A stretch of DNA of 64,000 nucleotides, from assembly GCF_026151205.1 (NCBI RefSeq), contig NC_087078.1, positions 9,502,675 to 9,566,674 of the forward strand, in the 5' to 3' direction. The DNA comes from Bolinopsis microptera (lineage: Eukaryota > Ctenophora > Tentaculata > Lobata > Bolinopsidae). Position numbers and translations under genes: made by a program. This document shows, one piece after another, positions 43,816 to 55,200 of the stretch. The notes below the pieces were generated by a model, which was not told the DNA's origin, made no database searches, and saw nothing but the letters and a program-made list of their open reading frames with translations. Position 1 is the stretch's first letter. Each line of letters starts with the position of its first letter.

Positions 43816-44058
43816 GGCAGGTAGGCAGGCTTTATCTAGACCAGTACTAATATACAACTTTTACTAAGCTGCTGTTTGTATGAACAATACTGTAAAGCAT
43901 TTTGGGTACATTATTTTACTAAGCATAGAATGATCACAGATCAATGAGACTAAAATCGTACAAAATTGGCAGAATGCCTGACTTATTGAGTAAATTTTCA
44001 TGTAAGAGGTCGCTCACATAGGTATGTTTTGCAACTGATGACAAGAAATTATTCCATG

Positions 44059-44129
44059 CCTGTATTAAATCACTTTATTGGTCTACTTTCTCGAAAAAAA
44101 AGTAGACCAATAAAGTGATTTAATACAGG
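44059..44129. repeat. perfect 31-bp inverted repeat with 9-nt loop
   Basis: The left arm 44059-44089 starts CCTGTATTAAATCACTTTAT. The right arm 44099-44129 is its exact reverse complement, and the loop is CTCGAAAAA. No mismatch in 31 bp. Confidence 0.95.
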
Positions 44130-44477
44130 TTACGTTTTTAGAACCTGAGTAGTTCTCACAAAAATTTTATATGCTGCTCCAATACCGCTCAAAAACAACC
44201 TTAACATTTTCAAAAACTTTTATAAAAGTATAAATACCATCCTCCCAGGATCTGACCTCTGTCACGCTAGGGATCCCATTTCTTGAGATATGCTACAAGA
44301 TGCCATTTAAGCAAGAGCTCATCTAGCAGCTAGAGGAGGCAAAGTCCCACCGATATCAACACCATATTCCCCATATATTGACAGATACTTTGACAGCAAT
44401 CAAAATAGACCTTTTGAATAGTGTTCATTGTCCAAAACAGTCTTGTCAGCTACTCGAAGGAAAAAATGACAGCCACA

Positions 44478-44570
44478 CCTAAGGATTTCTCAACAATGTG
44501 TGGCTGTGTGCGCGGCGGGCTGTATATATGGTTGAAATTCAAATTTAAATTTATTTATGTCAGGGGACTG
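44478..44570. repeat. interspersed repeat shared with 26325-26410
   Basis: TTTCTCAACAATGTGTGGCTGTGTGCGC and GGGCTGTATATATGGTTGAA (shown in parts; first 20 bases TTTCTCAACAATGTGTGGCT) match 26340-26400 closely. Further shared sequence (TTGATTGTTTTGTGGTAAAT) lies at 45488 and at about 26438. The family appears in both places next to LINE remnants. Confidence 0.6.
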
Positions 44571-44922
44571 GCCCGTGGTACCAGCCAATGTTTACTCAAA
44601 AAATATATATAATATCAATGGTAATAAGAAATTCATCCCCGTGGGGCACATGCATAAATATAAAATGTAAAGGAAATCTCAAACTATTCAATTTAGATTC
44701 TACCGGTAAAGTATGCAATGAAGGTTTATAATTTAAAGTTTTATTTTCCAATGGTTAATAGGTAAAGATAAGAAAAGTAAAACAAGACTGAGCACTTCAA
44801 AATTTGTAGAATTTGTAACTTGATTTGAAATCGCGGCGATAAAAAAGAATGTCCTATGTTGGCAGTGTAATTGATGAGATATGCGACGTTTATTGAGTGA
44901 TGCATAAGTGTGTGCATATAAT

Positions 44923-45453
44923 CTAAGATGTAGAGACAAGGTTATTATCGGCATTTTGGTTTATGTTACGCTTTGATTTTCTTAGTCCTGTTATACAATA
45001 TAACATGAAATTAGGCCAATCGTCTTCGATGTTTTCATTTTGCTGATCGATGAGCATAGTTTTTATACAAGTTTTGTAAATGTTCAGGTTAAATAGACTA
45101 GGCGGGGAAGTTGCTGCAACATTATATCGGTTTATTGCTAATAATGGACCTTTAAAAAATACTGAGTTGTTGTAAGGGTGTTGACCATACTTTTCTGACC
45201 ATTGTGTAGTGAGAATAGAATCCAGGTTAGTATTAAATAATGGTGCACTTTTGGGAATTGTTTTCTTGAGAGACAATGGTACTAGATTAGGAAAGTTTTT
45301 CAATTTATGCATTAAAATGAGTGCGTTCTTTACAATGATACTGTGTACTGTCAATATTTTATGTGAATAAAAGCCAGACTTGGTACTTGCTGGGGGGATA
45401 CCGTCCTTGTACCAGTAATTGACGAAACCAGGTAATACTGCTCGAAGGCCCAT
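44923..45453 (-). pseudogene. C-terminal fragment of a LINE ORF2
   Basis: 176-codon open stretch on the minus strand starting MGLRAVLPGFVNYWYKDG. It contains ILTVHSIIVKNALILMHKLK and NNSVFFKGPLLAIN, the pattern seen C-terminal to the reverse transcriptase of CR1/Jockey-like elements ('FxYxGPxLWN'). No RT catalytic motif is present, and the N-terminal part of the protein is missing. The open length suggests recent decay. Confidence 0.6.
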
Positions 45454-45539
45454 TTTCTGTTTTACAAAAAAAAAAATATAACATTATGTATTGATTGTTT
45501 TGTGGTAAATACAAATTTTGTTTTTCTTAAAATTTTATT

Positions 45540-46010
45540 TTTCTCAATTAAACCCGCTTCATGGACTCATCCATCAGCTTCAACTTGTTGAAAATGCTGC
45601 TGCTAAAGCTATTGTAGGACTTTACAAACATGATCATCCTGGAGATACTCCGAAAGACCTTCATTGGATGCCTATCAGTAACATAATTCAGTAAAAGTTA
45701 TCACTCCTTGTTTATAAGTGTCTTAATGGTATGGGACCAGATTATTTAAGTACTATGTTAAAATTTGCAAACTATAATCATCTTATCTATTTGACTGAAC
45801 CTAGGCCAGACCAGGGTACATACACAATGTGGAGAAAGATCTTTTCAGAAAGTTGACCCTAAATTATGGAATGAACTGCCATTTGAAATTAAGAATTGCT
45901 CAACATAGGACTCTTTTAAAGTGTTTCTGAAAACATTTCTTTTCAAACGTGCTGATAATATTGCATCTAGTTTTTTTAGTTTGCTGCCATAATCAATCCT
46001 AGTTTATCCC
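45540..46010 (+). pseudogene. decayed LINE ORF2 C-terminus
   Basis: The plus strand reads LQLVENAAAKAIVGLYKHDH, then KDLHWMPISNII, a stop, and KLSLLVYKCLNGMGPDYL. This is the standard CR1-like tail ('LQ-VQNAAAR...LHWLPV...KCLNG-APDYL'). Several in-frame stops and shifts follow. Confidence 0.75.
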
Positions 46011-46924
46011 TAAATGTTTCTACTGGAAAATGCATACACATTAACGTTTATTTAGTGCATCAAGTTTAATACCCTTGTTTGTATCCTTGTATCCTTGTAT
46101 CCTACATACAATTAAATCAAGTGATACAATCGGAGGAGCACAATCAATTCAAGTGTTGCAATTAGCAGAGCACAATAAATAGGTTACGGAAATGGTCCAT
46201 TAAGTAAAATACAATTTTAAGTAAAATTTTCCACAGAAGAATCAATACATATTGAATTATAAATATCCGATAATTCCATTAATAATCATTAAAAGTTGTT
46301 TTGTCATTTGTAAAATCAAAAACGAAAAGCCGTACGCTGAACTGTGAACGCGCGCGGCGCCTTTTCTGCAGCTGCCTAGCTTCAAGCTTGTAGCCGCTAA
46401 CATCAAAGCCGCCGCGCGCGCCCAGTGCTGGGGTGCATTCTCATTAACAATTAAACTTGGTCAAAGATAGTCATATACAATTCCTAAATTAAATCAATAA
46501 TCATGTTAATATGAGTATTCAACACTACTCGACAACAAATATTTGCCGGCCCATCAACGATTCAGTCGCCGAAACAAAAATCAAATGTTTGCTTTTTCGT
46601 TTCAGGGACTGTTTGAACTCAGTACTATATCCGACTAATCATACTTTATAATGGTTAAAATTTCACTTTAAACAATCACATATAATATACATACAATTAT
46701 TATTTTATTAATTTGGAATAAATATCTCCAGCTCGACCCAAGAATAAATCCTTCAGAGTGTTTTGCTAACATAAACAAATCTAGTTGAATAGAAGATAAG
46801 TAGCAACACATTAACTTGCCCTCACTTAGTATGAGCAGTAGTATTTATAGGACATCAATGGGAAATATCGGGTAAATAAACAGCTCAGGTCTTGGGAGCC
46901 GGCTCAAGCTGATCCCTCCACATT
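46011..46924. other. non-genic stretch
   Basis: AT-rich, except for a GC-rich island near 46345-46430 (GCGCGCGGCGCC, CCGCCGCGCGCGCCC). CTTGTATCCTTGTATCCTTG is a short tandem at about 46083. No gene supported. Confidence 0.4.
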
Positions 46925-47095
46925 ACACACAGGGCCTTGTAAATGTAATGTGTAACACTTTACAGGCGACAGCAAACAAAAACAAAAACTTATAACATGG
47001 GTGAAACAGGACACCACACGTGTACGATCTCAGCCGCGCAGTATCATATAGCAGTCAAATTGCAAAGGGTCCTGGACCCCCAAATCGAGGCAAAT
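46925..47095. repeat. inverted copy of the repeat at 19735-19905
   Basis: AACATGGGTGAAACAGGACA, CACGTGTACGATCTCAGCCG and GCAAACAAAAACAAAAACTT are reverse complements of sequence at 19790-19860. About 170 bp are shared. Confidence 0.75.
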
Positions 47096-47929
47096 CATAA
47101 GAGATTACCTGTAGTGGGATGCGCACGATGTGCTTTGTAACGTTTACAATTAACTATGTGTTAAAACTGCGCGGCTGAGTAGTCCAGAGGTAGGATTGGA
47201 CTCCCTACAACACAAAATTTCACGAAGATCATGCGTGCGCTTACATTAAAACGCATGATAGTAAATGAAGACCTTTATATTGCGATTTGTTATTTCCTAA
47301 CACTATTACTAATTACTATTTCTATTTTAAGCACCAGCCACCAGATAATAATTTTAAGGCGTCCACAGACGCCTGGACGCCCTCAATAGCCGCCTCTGCC
47401 AATTATCACAGACTCTTCTACTGTCCACTGTGCAGCTGCTCTTTAAGCATTCCTTTAATGACCAACCATCATGGTCTATCTTAAGAGATGATAGTGATAA
47501 CAGCATCACTGTCTTCCGCTCTCTAGCACAAATTGCTATTGGCGAACTATCATAAAGATGATTATTCTCCTTGTGATATTTCTTCTCCTTCAGCTTCTAC
47601 CACTCACTAGTCACTCTACTGCCTCATCTTCTGGATGTCATTATCTTTAGTTTAGTTGAGGATTCTCAACACCCACTTTCAAGTCGAGTTCTCTCTACCC
47701 ACTTAGTCCACATACCTTGCAAACTTACAGTACGGTATTTTTAATGGTCTAAGTTCCTAATACTCGCCAAAGATGGTCCCACTAGTCAATCGTAGGAGGA
47801 GAGAAAGCTTAACAACAAATTAGGAGGCTGCATTTTGTTTTGATTTTTTTAGGTCTTAGTATTTATCCCCATTGTTTTACAGTTTTAAGAGAACTCTCCT
47901 TAAATTATTTTTATGCAGTCACTCAGATA

Positions 47930-48400
47930 AGTTTATACCAGTTGGGACCTCATAGAAGCTTTTAAAGTAACAAGTGGTTTGACTGATTATGGATCGGGGA
48001 TGTTTAGAATTGGCAGAATCTTGTTTCAAGCAATAGATGTAGTAGAAGTTTAACTAAAATCAAGAATATCCAGAAGTCTCCCGGAGCGAGTTATTCCATA
48101 TTGGAACAAACTCCCTCCGGACGTCAAGAACTCTGTGACAGTTTTAGGCTTTAAAATTAAATAAGAAGGATTTAAGAAAGATATGATTTCTAAAAGAAAT
48201 ACAAATGATTGCTTTTTTTGGGATGTTTCTAATGAAGTTTTAGTAAGAATTGAGGGAGCCAGTTATGTCAGTAATAAAGAGAAACATAACGATTATCTTT
48301 GGTTTCATCCTTATGTGGCAAAGAAGCGTTTCATAAATCTTTATTCCACTGGGAAGTTTGATAAGGTTTTTGAAATAGGATAATGTTTTGATTCATTTTT
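47930..48400 (+). pseudogene. decayed LINE ORF2 C-terminus (second family member)
   Basis: The plus strand reads RRPWDLIEAFKVTSGLTDYG after a frame change, then SRISRSLPERVIPYWNKLPP and DVKNSVTVLGFKIK with stops. The order 'DLIE-FK--G', 'R---F--R---WN-LP--V' is the CR1-type tail. A separate open stretch at 48183-48380 (FFWDVSNEVLVRIEG) follows and is unidentified. Confidence 0.6.
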
Positions 48401-48454
48401 TAAAAGATATTGTTTTTGATAAATAATCAATGTTGATGGGGAAATATTCATTAT

Positions 48455-48481
48455 ACTAGTGTAACCCGGCCTTTGGCCGGG
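48455..48481 (-). mobile_element. Helitron-type 3' terminus (hairpin plus CTAG-T)
   Basis: On the minus strand a 7-bp perfect stem CCCGGCC-AAA-GGCCGGG is followed after TTACA by CTAG and then host T. A GC-rich hairpin 5-12 nt before CTRR, inserted at A^T, is the hallmark of a Helitron 3' end. The body would extend to higher coordinates. I did not find a reliable 5' TC terminus; an AT-run near 48865 is a candidate only. Confidence 0.6.
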
Positions 48482-49251
48482 ATTTCATTGCTGCAGTTAA
48501 AAAGGGTAGGAGTATTTACCCACTGAGTCAGTAACACATAATCGTATAATCAGTTCTTTCTCGTGGATAATTAAGTCATTATTAGACACCACCTTCCATG
48601 ATCATAAGGTCCGGTACACCCTGTACCACGACTATTACACCTCATCACTCCCGTCTTGAACCGCTTTCCATTTTGATTTAAATCGTTTTAGAAATTAACC
48701 CTTACTAGCAGGAACCTGTCTAATCTAACCCTAAAGTTTTGTCAAGATTCAAGAGACTAAAATAATTATACTTGTTCATCTCCAGTAGCTCAATAAAATA
48801 TTATGCGAAAACTGGAAAAAATGATTTGTACCCCCTGGCCCCCCCCCCCCTGGCCCCCGCCCCGATATATATATATATTTGTTTTATTACAATGATTATA
48901 TGCCTAGACTGTTGCTTTGCAGAAATTTGTTGTTTTACCGATTGGCCAAGATGATGGTTACTCAACGTTATATTAGGTGTAAGGAAATTATGGTTCACCT
49001 CTCAACAACTATCCAGAATCCAAATCTATAAATTTACTTTAATCTCATTTCTAGGGCCCGATGTAATTGCTATGATCAGTTTACTGGTCAACTGGTGTTT
49101 CGGTGTCCCTTATTTTGTTTACACTCGGTCACTTGTCAAGGCATGTAAGGTCATTCGGCGATATTTTCTTTGAAATAAAATGATGTATTTGTGTAACAAT
49201 TTGAAAGTTTATTGATAAAAAAAAGCATTATCTTTAAACAGCTGTGTCAAA
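48482..49251. other. upstream region of KIF6
   Basis: Contains C-rich runs (CCCCCCCCCCCCTGG at about 48840) and a TA run at 48865, then AT-rich sequence to the start of KIF6. The KIF6 promoter is expected here. No other gene supported. Confidence 0.4.
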
Positions 49252-52200
49252 ATGGTGAAAGAGGGTATAAAGATTTTCCTAAGGGCCAAACCGTCCAAAA
49301 AACTGAAAGGGGTACGTTTTTAAAACTTTTCATCTTCGCTTTTATTTTATTGTATTTGTATTTGTTCGAAATCGTTGTGTACTGTTTACCAATAAAGTAC
49401 ATCAAAGTATCTGTTTTCGGATACTAAATAGAACACAACCTAAGTAAAAGGTCTTGTGACTTATTACAACTTCTTGTGATAGATTTATTACATACAGCTG
49501 CTACTATAAAGTTAAATTTCAAATTCTGGAACAGATAAATAAATAGAAGCGGATGTTAGAAATAATCTTTTCTAATTTTTTTTGAAGATATAATTTAACT
49601 GCTCCTAATTTAAGAACTGGCATTTGTTCTTAAATAAAGTCATCATTTTCCTTCTCTTCCACAGCACACAGAACTAGACGATGATGGGATTGTAACATTT
49701 AACATACCTAAAGAAGACAGTGAGGGTTATGTAAACAATAAAAAAGATTTATACAAGTTTAAATTTGAGGAAGTATTTCCAGAGAAAACTCAACAAGATG
49801 AGATTTTTGAGAAGGTAAAGTATTATCACTTGAAATAATATTCTCACAACTAAAGAACATGACATGATCAAATGTGCAAAATGAACATGATGATAACTAA
49901 TCTGTATTGCATATAATATGAAATAGTGCACCAACCTCCAATTTAATTATTGTTCACTGATCTCTGCTCAAGGTGTGTAAAAATGCTGCAGAGAGTGCAC
50001 GTAGTGGATACAATGCTACAATATTCGCTTATGGACAAACTGGATCAGGTTATTATCCAAAGAATTTGTTCGCTTTTGCATATATTTTTCAATTTATCAG
50101 GCCTATCTTTACACAATGTCATATAACTTTGTAATTGTTTAATTATAACTTTGACACATATTTAATTATAAATTTGCCCAGGAAAAACGTTCACAATCAC
50201 GGGAGGAGCCGAGAAGTACAAAGACAGAGGGATGATACCAAGATCTATTAGCTATATCTTCCAGTCTTTCGAACAGGTAACCAATACCAAGATCTATTAG
50301 CTATATCTTCCAGTCTTTCGAACAGGTAACCAATACCAAGATCTATTAGCTATATCTTCCAGTCTTTCGAACAGGTAACCAATACCAAGACCTATTAGCT
50401 ATATCTTCCAGTCTTTCGAACAGGTAACCAATAAAATTAATAAATTTTGTTTAAAATCAAATAATTATTTGATCAAAGTATCGTTTCACATAGTATTACA
50501 TAGTGAGCAGCGTTCTGTCAAGTTGTCCATAATAAGTAAAAGACACGTGAACAGTTTAGCGCAACATCAAAAGAGAACAGTTCATTGACAGCGCTAAGTT
50601 TGCTGCTTAGAGACACGTGATGCCCATATAAGGAGCTAATCTTCGTCGTGTTCTGCCTCACACCGAGAGTTAGCTTTAGCTGTGAAGCAAACAGTTCTCC
50701 GCGGAATCATCCCCTGCACCTCCTCCTCTGTAATCTTGTCATTACTCTCCTGTAATTATTACTGTAGACACAAGTCATATATGTATATAAGGAGATTTTA
50801 TGGCTAGTACCCAACCGCTAACAATAGTTTAGAAAAAATTACAAATTTCTCTAAATAACCTGGCTCCACATAAGGAGGGATTTAGCAACGTTAACCTCCT
50901 CGTGCACCACATCTGCTTCGTCCCCGTTAACAGTCACCACTATATCCCTTACTAGCTCCTGGTGTACCAGTGTGTTAGCAGTGTGGTATTTGGTATGGTA
51001 TTTAGTATGGTTAGCAGTGTGGTATTTAATGTGGTATTTAATGTGGTATTTGGTGTGGTATTTGGTGTGGTATTTGGTATGATTAGTTGTGTGGTATTTG
51101 GTGTGGTATTTGGTGTGGTATTTGGTGTGGTATTTGGTGTGGTATTTGGTATGGTTAGCAGTGTGGTATTTGGTATGGTTAGCAGTGTGGTATTTGGTGT
51201 GGTATTTGGTGTGTTAGCAGTGTGTTATTTGATGTGGTATTTGGTATGGTTAGCAGTGTGGTATTTGGTGTGTTAGAAGTGTGGTATTTGGTGTGGTATT
51301 TGGTGTGGTATTTGGTGTGGTATTTGGTGTGTTATTTGATGTGGTATTTGGTGTGTTAGCAGTGTGGTATTTGGTGTGGTATTTGGTGTGGTATTTGGTG
51401 TGTTAGCAGTGTCGTATTTGGTATCAGGTATGGCTAGCAGTGTGGTATTTTGTGTGGTATTTGGTCGGTGTCATCACAATATTATGACAATATTTACTTT
51501 GCTTGTGCAGTAAAAATTCTTATTGTCTAGGTTGACATGTGAACTCGAAACAGTTATTTAATGTAATTTCAGAATTTTATATTTCTATATTGTGTAACTC
51601 CCACCGAGATTTCCTCGCCGTCAACATATCCGTTATCATCCTGGTCGTAATGTTTGAACAGGTCGTGATGTCTGCTCTTGTTAACTCCTGTACTGAGCAT
51701 GTGCCTGAAAAAGAGGAGTATTAGAGTTACTTTCCAAAACTTTTAAGTACTTCAGTTTTAGTCAAGTAGATAACATCTCTAAACATATAGGATGTCCACA
51801 TTTTGTTTGACTTGTAGAATTCTGGAGTTTTTAATACAAAGGAGATTTTGACACATACTTGTTTAGAAAATTCTGCTGAATGTTGAGGAAGTGGCCTAGG
51901 TCTGTTAAACTGACGGTATTCTTCCCAAAGCAAGTGAACAGTGCCTGACAATTATTTTACAGTTTCGTAGTGGTTTAATACCAAATTATGATCACGTTAA
52001 ATATTTAGTGTTGAGGTCTTTATTGATGATAAATAGGCATTTTATAAGCATGCGTTTCTTCATAACTTAAAATAACAGCCATCATAACTTACACTAATTA
52101 ACTAATTAATTAACTAATGAAATAACCTGTACAACAATACAAGCAGTGGCTTGTAGATTAACCAGTAGCTCAGGAGAGAGAGATTTGCGTCTTGTACTGT

Positions 52201-55200
52201 AAATGGAGGAGTTAGCTACTGAGTTTTCTAGCATGTCTTTTATCATCTTCAGGGCTTCCTCGCTATCCATGTCTCCTGAGGTGGATCAGTTCTTTTCAAA
52301 TAGTACTAAAAAATAGTACTTAATATTACTAAATGCAATTTAAGATTAAATTTAATGTATTATTTTCACTTTTCTGATATCAAATTCTTCAATCTCCGCT
52401 TATAAATGTACCGTGCAGTGGCCGGCTTATTTCAACCCTTGTTGTTCTCAAAATACTTTATTTCAGCATTGTTAATTTAAACTTATTTTCTGCTTGTCCC
52501 CCCCTGCTCCGCTCTACGAACCAGAGTCGTCAGCATCGTAGGTCTTGAAGAGGTTCATGAAGAAGTGCCCCGTGATCGGTGAGAAGAGCAGCGAGAATGC
52601 CTCGTACAGTGGTTCGTCCAATGGGAGGGCTAGGATCAGCTCGCATATCTTAATTCTCTTCTTAAAGGGGTTCTCTGAAAGTAGTAGCAGGGCTAGGACC
52701 AGCTTAAGATAAACAGATATTTTAAGTGATTAGATTATATTATTCAATATTGTATACAAAATGTTTTAAGTAAATGTAACTGTAGTGAGAAGAGCTAGGA
52801 CCAGCTGTAGCAGTTAGTCCACAATCTCGGATCTCCACCAGGGCTTCAAAGAACGGTTTCAGCTCCGTCACATCCACCAAACCCTTGTCGTTCGGTCTAA
52901 AATGAGCTAAGATCTCGATGAGAGCATTGCCAAATATAGGGGGGTCGGTTAGGTACGGGTAGAGGAAACTAATCCGGAAGAGTGTTAAACTCTCCCCTGT
53001 TTGGAGTCCTTGAGATTGTGAGAAGTATCTGAGAACGGGGATTAGTAACTATTATTCCGAGTTAATAGGTTAATAATTAGTTAATAATTAGCTAATTGGT
53101 GTGCCCGTATAACTTTTTAACCCTGCACGAAAAACATGAAACCGTTTGGGGCCTTAATCTCTGGTCTCCGAATCATCTTTGCTGAAATTTTTCAAGTCTT
53201 ATGAAACTCTGAGGAAATATAATATAGAATGTAACCATGGTACCAGTATTGGAAGATCATGTCTCACCTCCTAAGGGCCTCAGTTCTTTTAGTTATCTTG
53301 GGTCTGTTACTAAGCACAGGACAAGGTTTAATAGGCTCTGTTACCTGCTGTACCTTATCAATAACACCTGCATAGGGTTAAATCTTACTAACAATATTGT
53401 TTGTTTTTATTCTACAATCTGCGACTAGATTAATCTTTTTTAAGCAATTAAAATATCTACAAAACATGATGTCAGTTTGTCGAATATGATATGAGACTGT
53501 ACTTGCCTGGTTTACAGTATAGTACGTTGATGATAGTCCCAGCTGATAAGTGTTCGGGTTCGTTAACACATCTAAACAATAGAGCAACGCATGCTTTAAC
53601 CGCATCTGACAAGGCCTTCTTACTGGCTAGTGGGTGGGAGGCTTTCTTTTTCTGTCCTGCTACCTGTAACACATAGCTGTTACACTGTAACACATAGCTG
53701 TGTAACACTGTAACACATAGCTGTACCAGTGTACCAGTGTAACACATAGCTGTACCAGTGTAACACTGTAACACATAGCTGTACCAGTGTAACACTGTAA
53801 CACATAGCTGTACCAGTGTACCAGTGTAACACATAGCTGTACCAGTGTACCAGTGTAACACATAGCTGTACCAGTGTACCAGTGTAACACATAGCTGTAC
53901 CAGTGTACCAGTGTAACACATAGCTGTACCAGTGTAACACTGTAACACATAGCTGTACCAGTGTACCAGTGTAACACATAGCTGTACCAGTGTAACACTG
54001 TAACACATAGCTGTACCAGTGTACCAGTGTAACACATAGCTGTACCAGTGTACCAGTGTAACACATAGCTGTGTAACACTGTAACACATAGCTGTGTAAC
54101 ACTGTAACACATAGCTGTACCAGTGTACCAGTGTAACACATAGCTGTACCAGTGTACCAGTGTAACACATAGCTGTACCAGTGTAACACTGTAACACATA
54201 GCTGTGTAACACTGTAACACATAGCTGTGTAACACTGTAACACATAGCTGTGTAACACTGTAACACATAGCTGTGTAACACTGTAACACATAGCTGTACC
54301 AGTGTACCAGTGTAACACATAGCTGTACCAGTGTACCAGTGTAACACATAGCTGTACCAGTGTACCAGTGTAACACATAGCTGTGTAACACTGTAACACA
54401 TAGCTGTACCAGTGTAACACTGTAACACATAGCTGTGTAACACTGTAACACATAGCTGTACCAGTGTACCAGTGTAACACATAGCTGTACCAGTGTAACA
54501 CTGTAACACATAGCTGTACCAGTGTACCAGTGTAACACATAGCTGTACCAGTGTACCAGTGTAACACATAGCTGTGTAACACTGTAACACAGCTGTTACA
54601 CTGTAACACATAGCTGTACCAGTGTAACACTGTAACACATAGCTGTGTAACACTGTAACACATAGCTGTGTAACACTGTAACACATAGCTGTGTAACACT
54701 GTAACACATAGCTGTGTAACACTGTAACACATAGCTGTACCAGTGTACCAGTGTAACACATAGCTGTACCAGTGTAACACTGTAACACATAGCTGTACCA
54801 GTGTAACACTGTAACACATAGCTGTACCAGTGTACCAGTGTAACACATAGCTGTGTAACACTGTAACACATAGCTGTTACACTGTAACACATAGCTGTGT
54901 AACACTGTAACACATAGCTGTACCAGTGTACCAGTGTAACACATAGCTGTACCAGTGTTACACTATAACACATAGCTGTACCAGTGTAATACTGTAACAC
55001 ATAGCTGTACCAGTGTAACACTGTGTCTGTAACACATAGCTGTACCAGTGTAACACTGTAACACATAGCTGTAAGAGTGTAACAAAATATTTATACTTTA
55101 ATTGGCAAGCTTGTCTGTAAGATTTTGAATTATTCAAAGAATTTCAAGTCTAAATGGAGACAATATAAACACGATATATTATAACACAACATAAACAAAC

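Noticed and set aside
48460-48485. Rho-independent terminator
   Set aside because: Eukaryotic context and the adjacent CTAG-T fit a Helitron end instead.
53472-54944. 490-codon minus-strand open frame across the tandem array
   Set aside because: Composition is a mechanical translation of the repeat; only its last ~52 codons (53507-53663) form a real exon.
53664-55085. CRISPR-like regular repeats
   Set aside because: Repeats are contiguous or related modules without unique spacers, in an animal genome.
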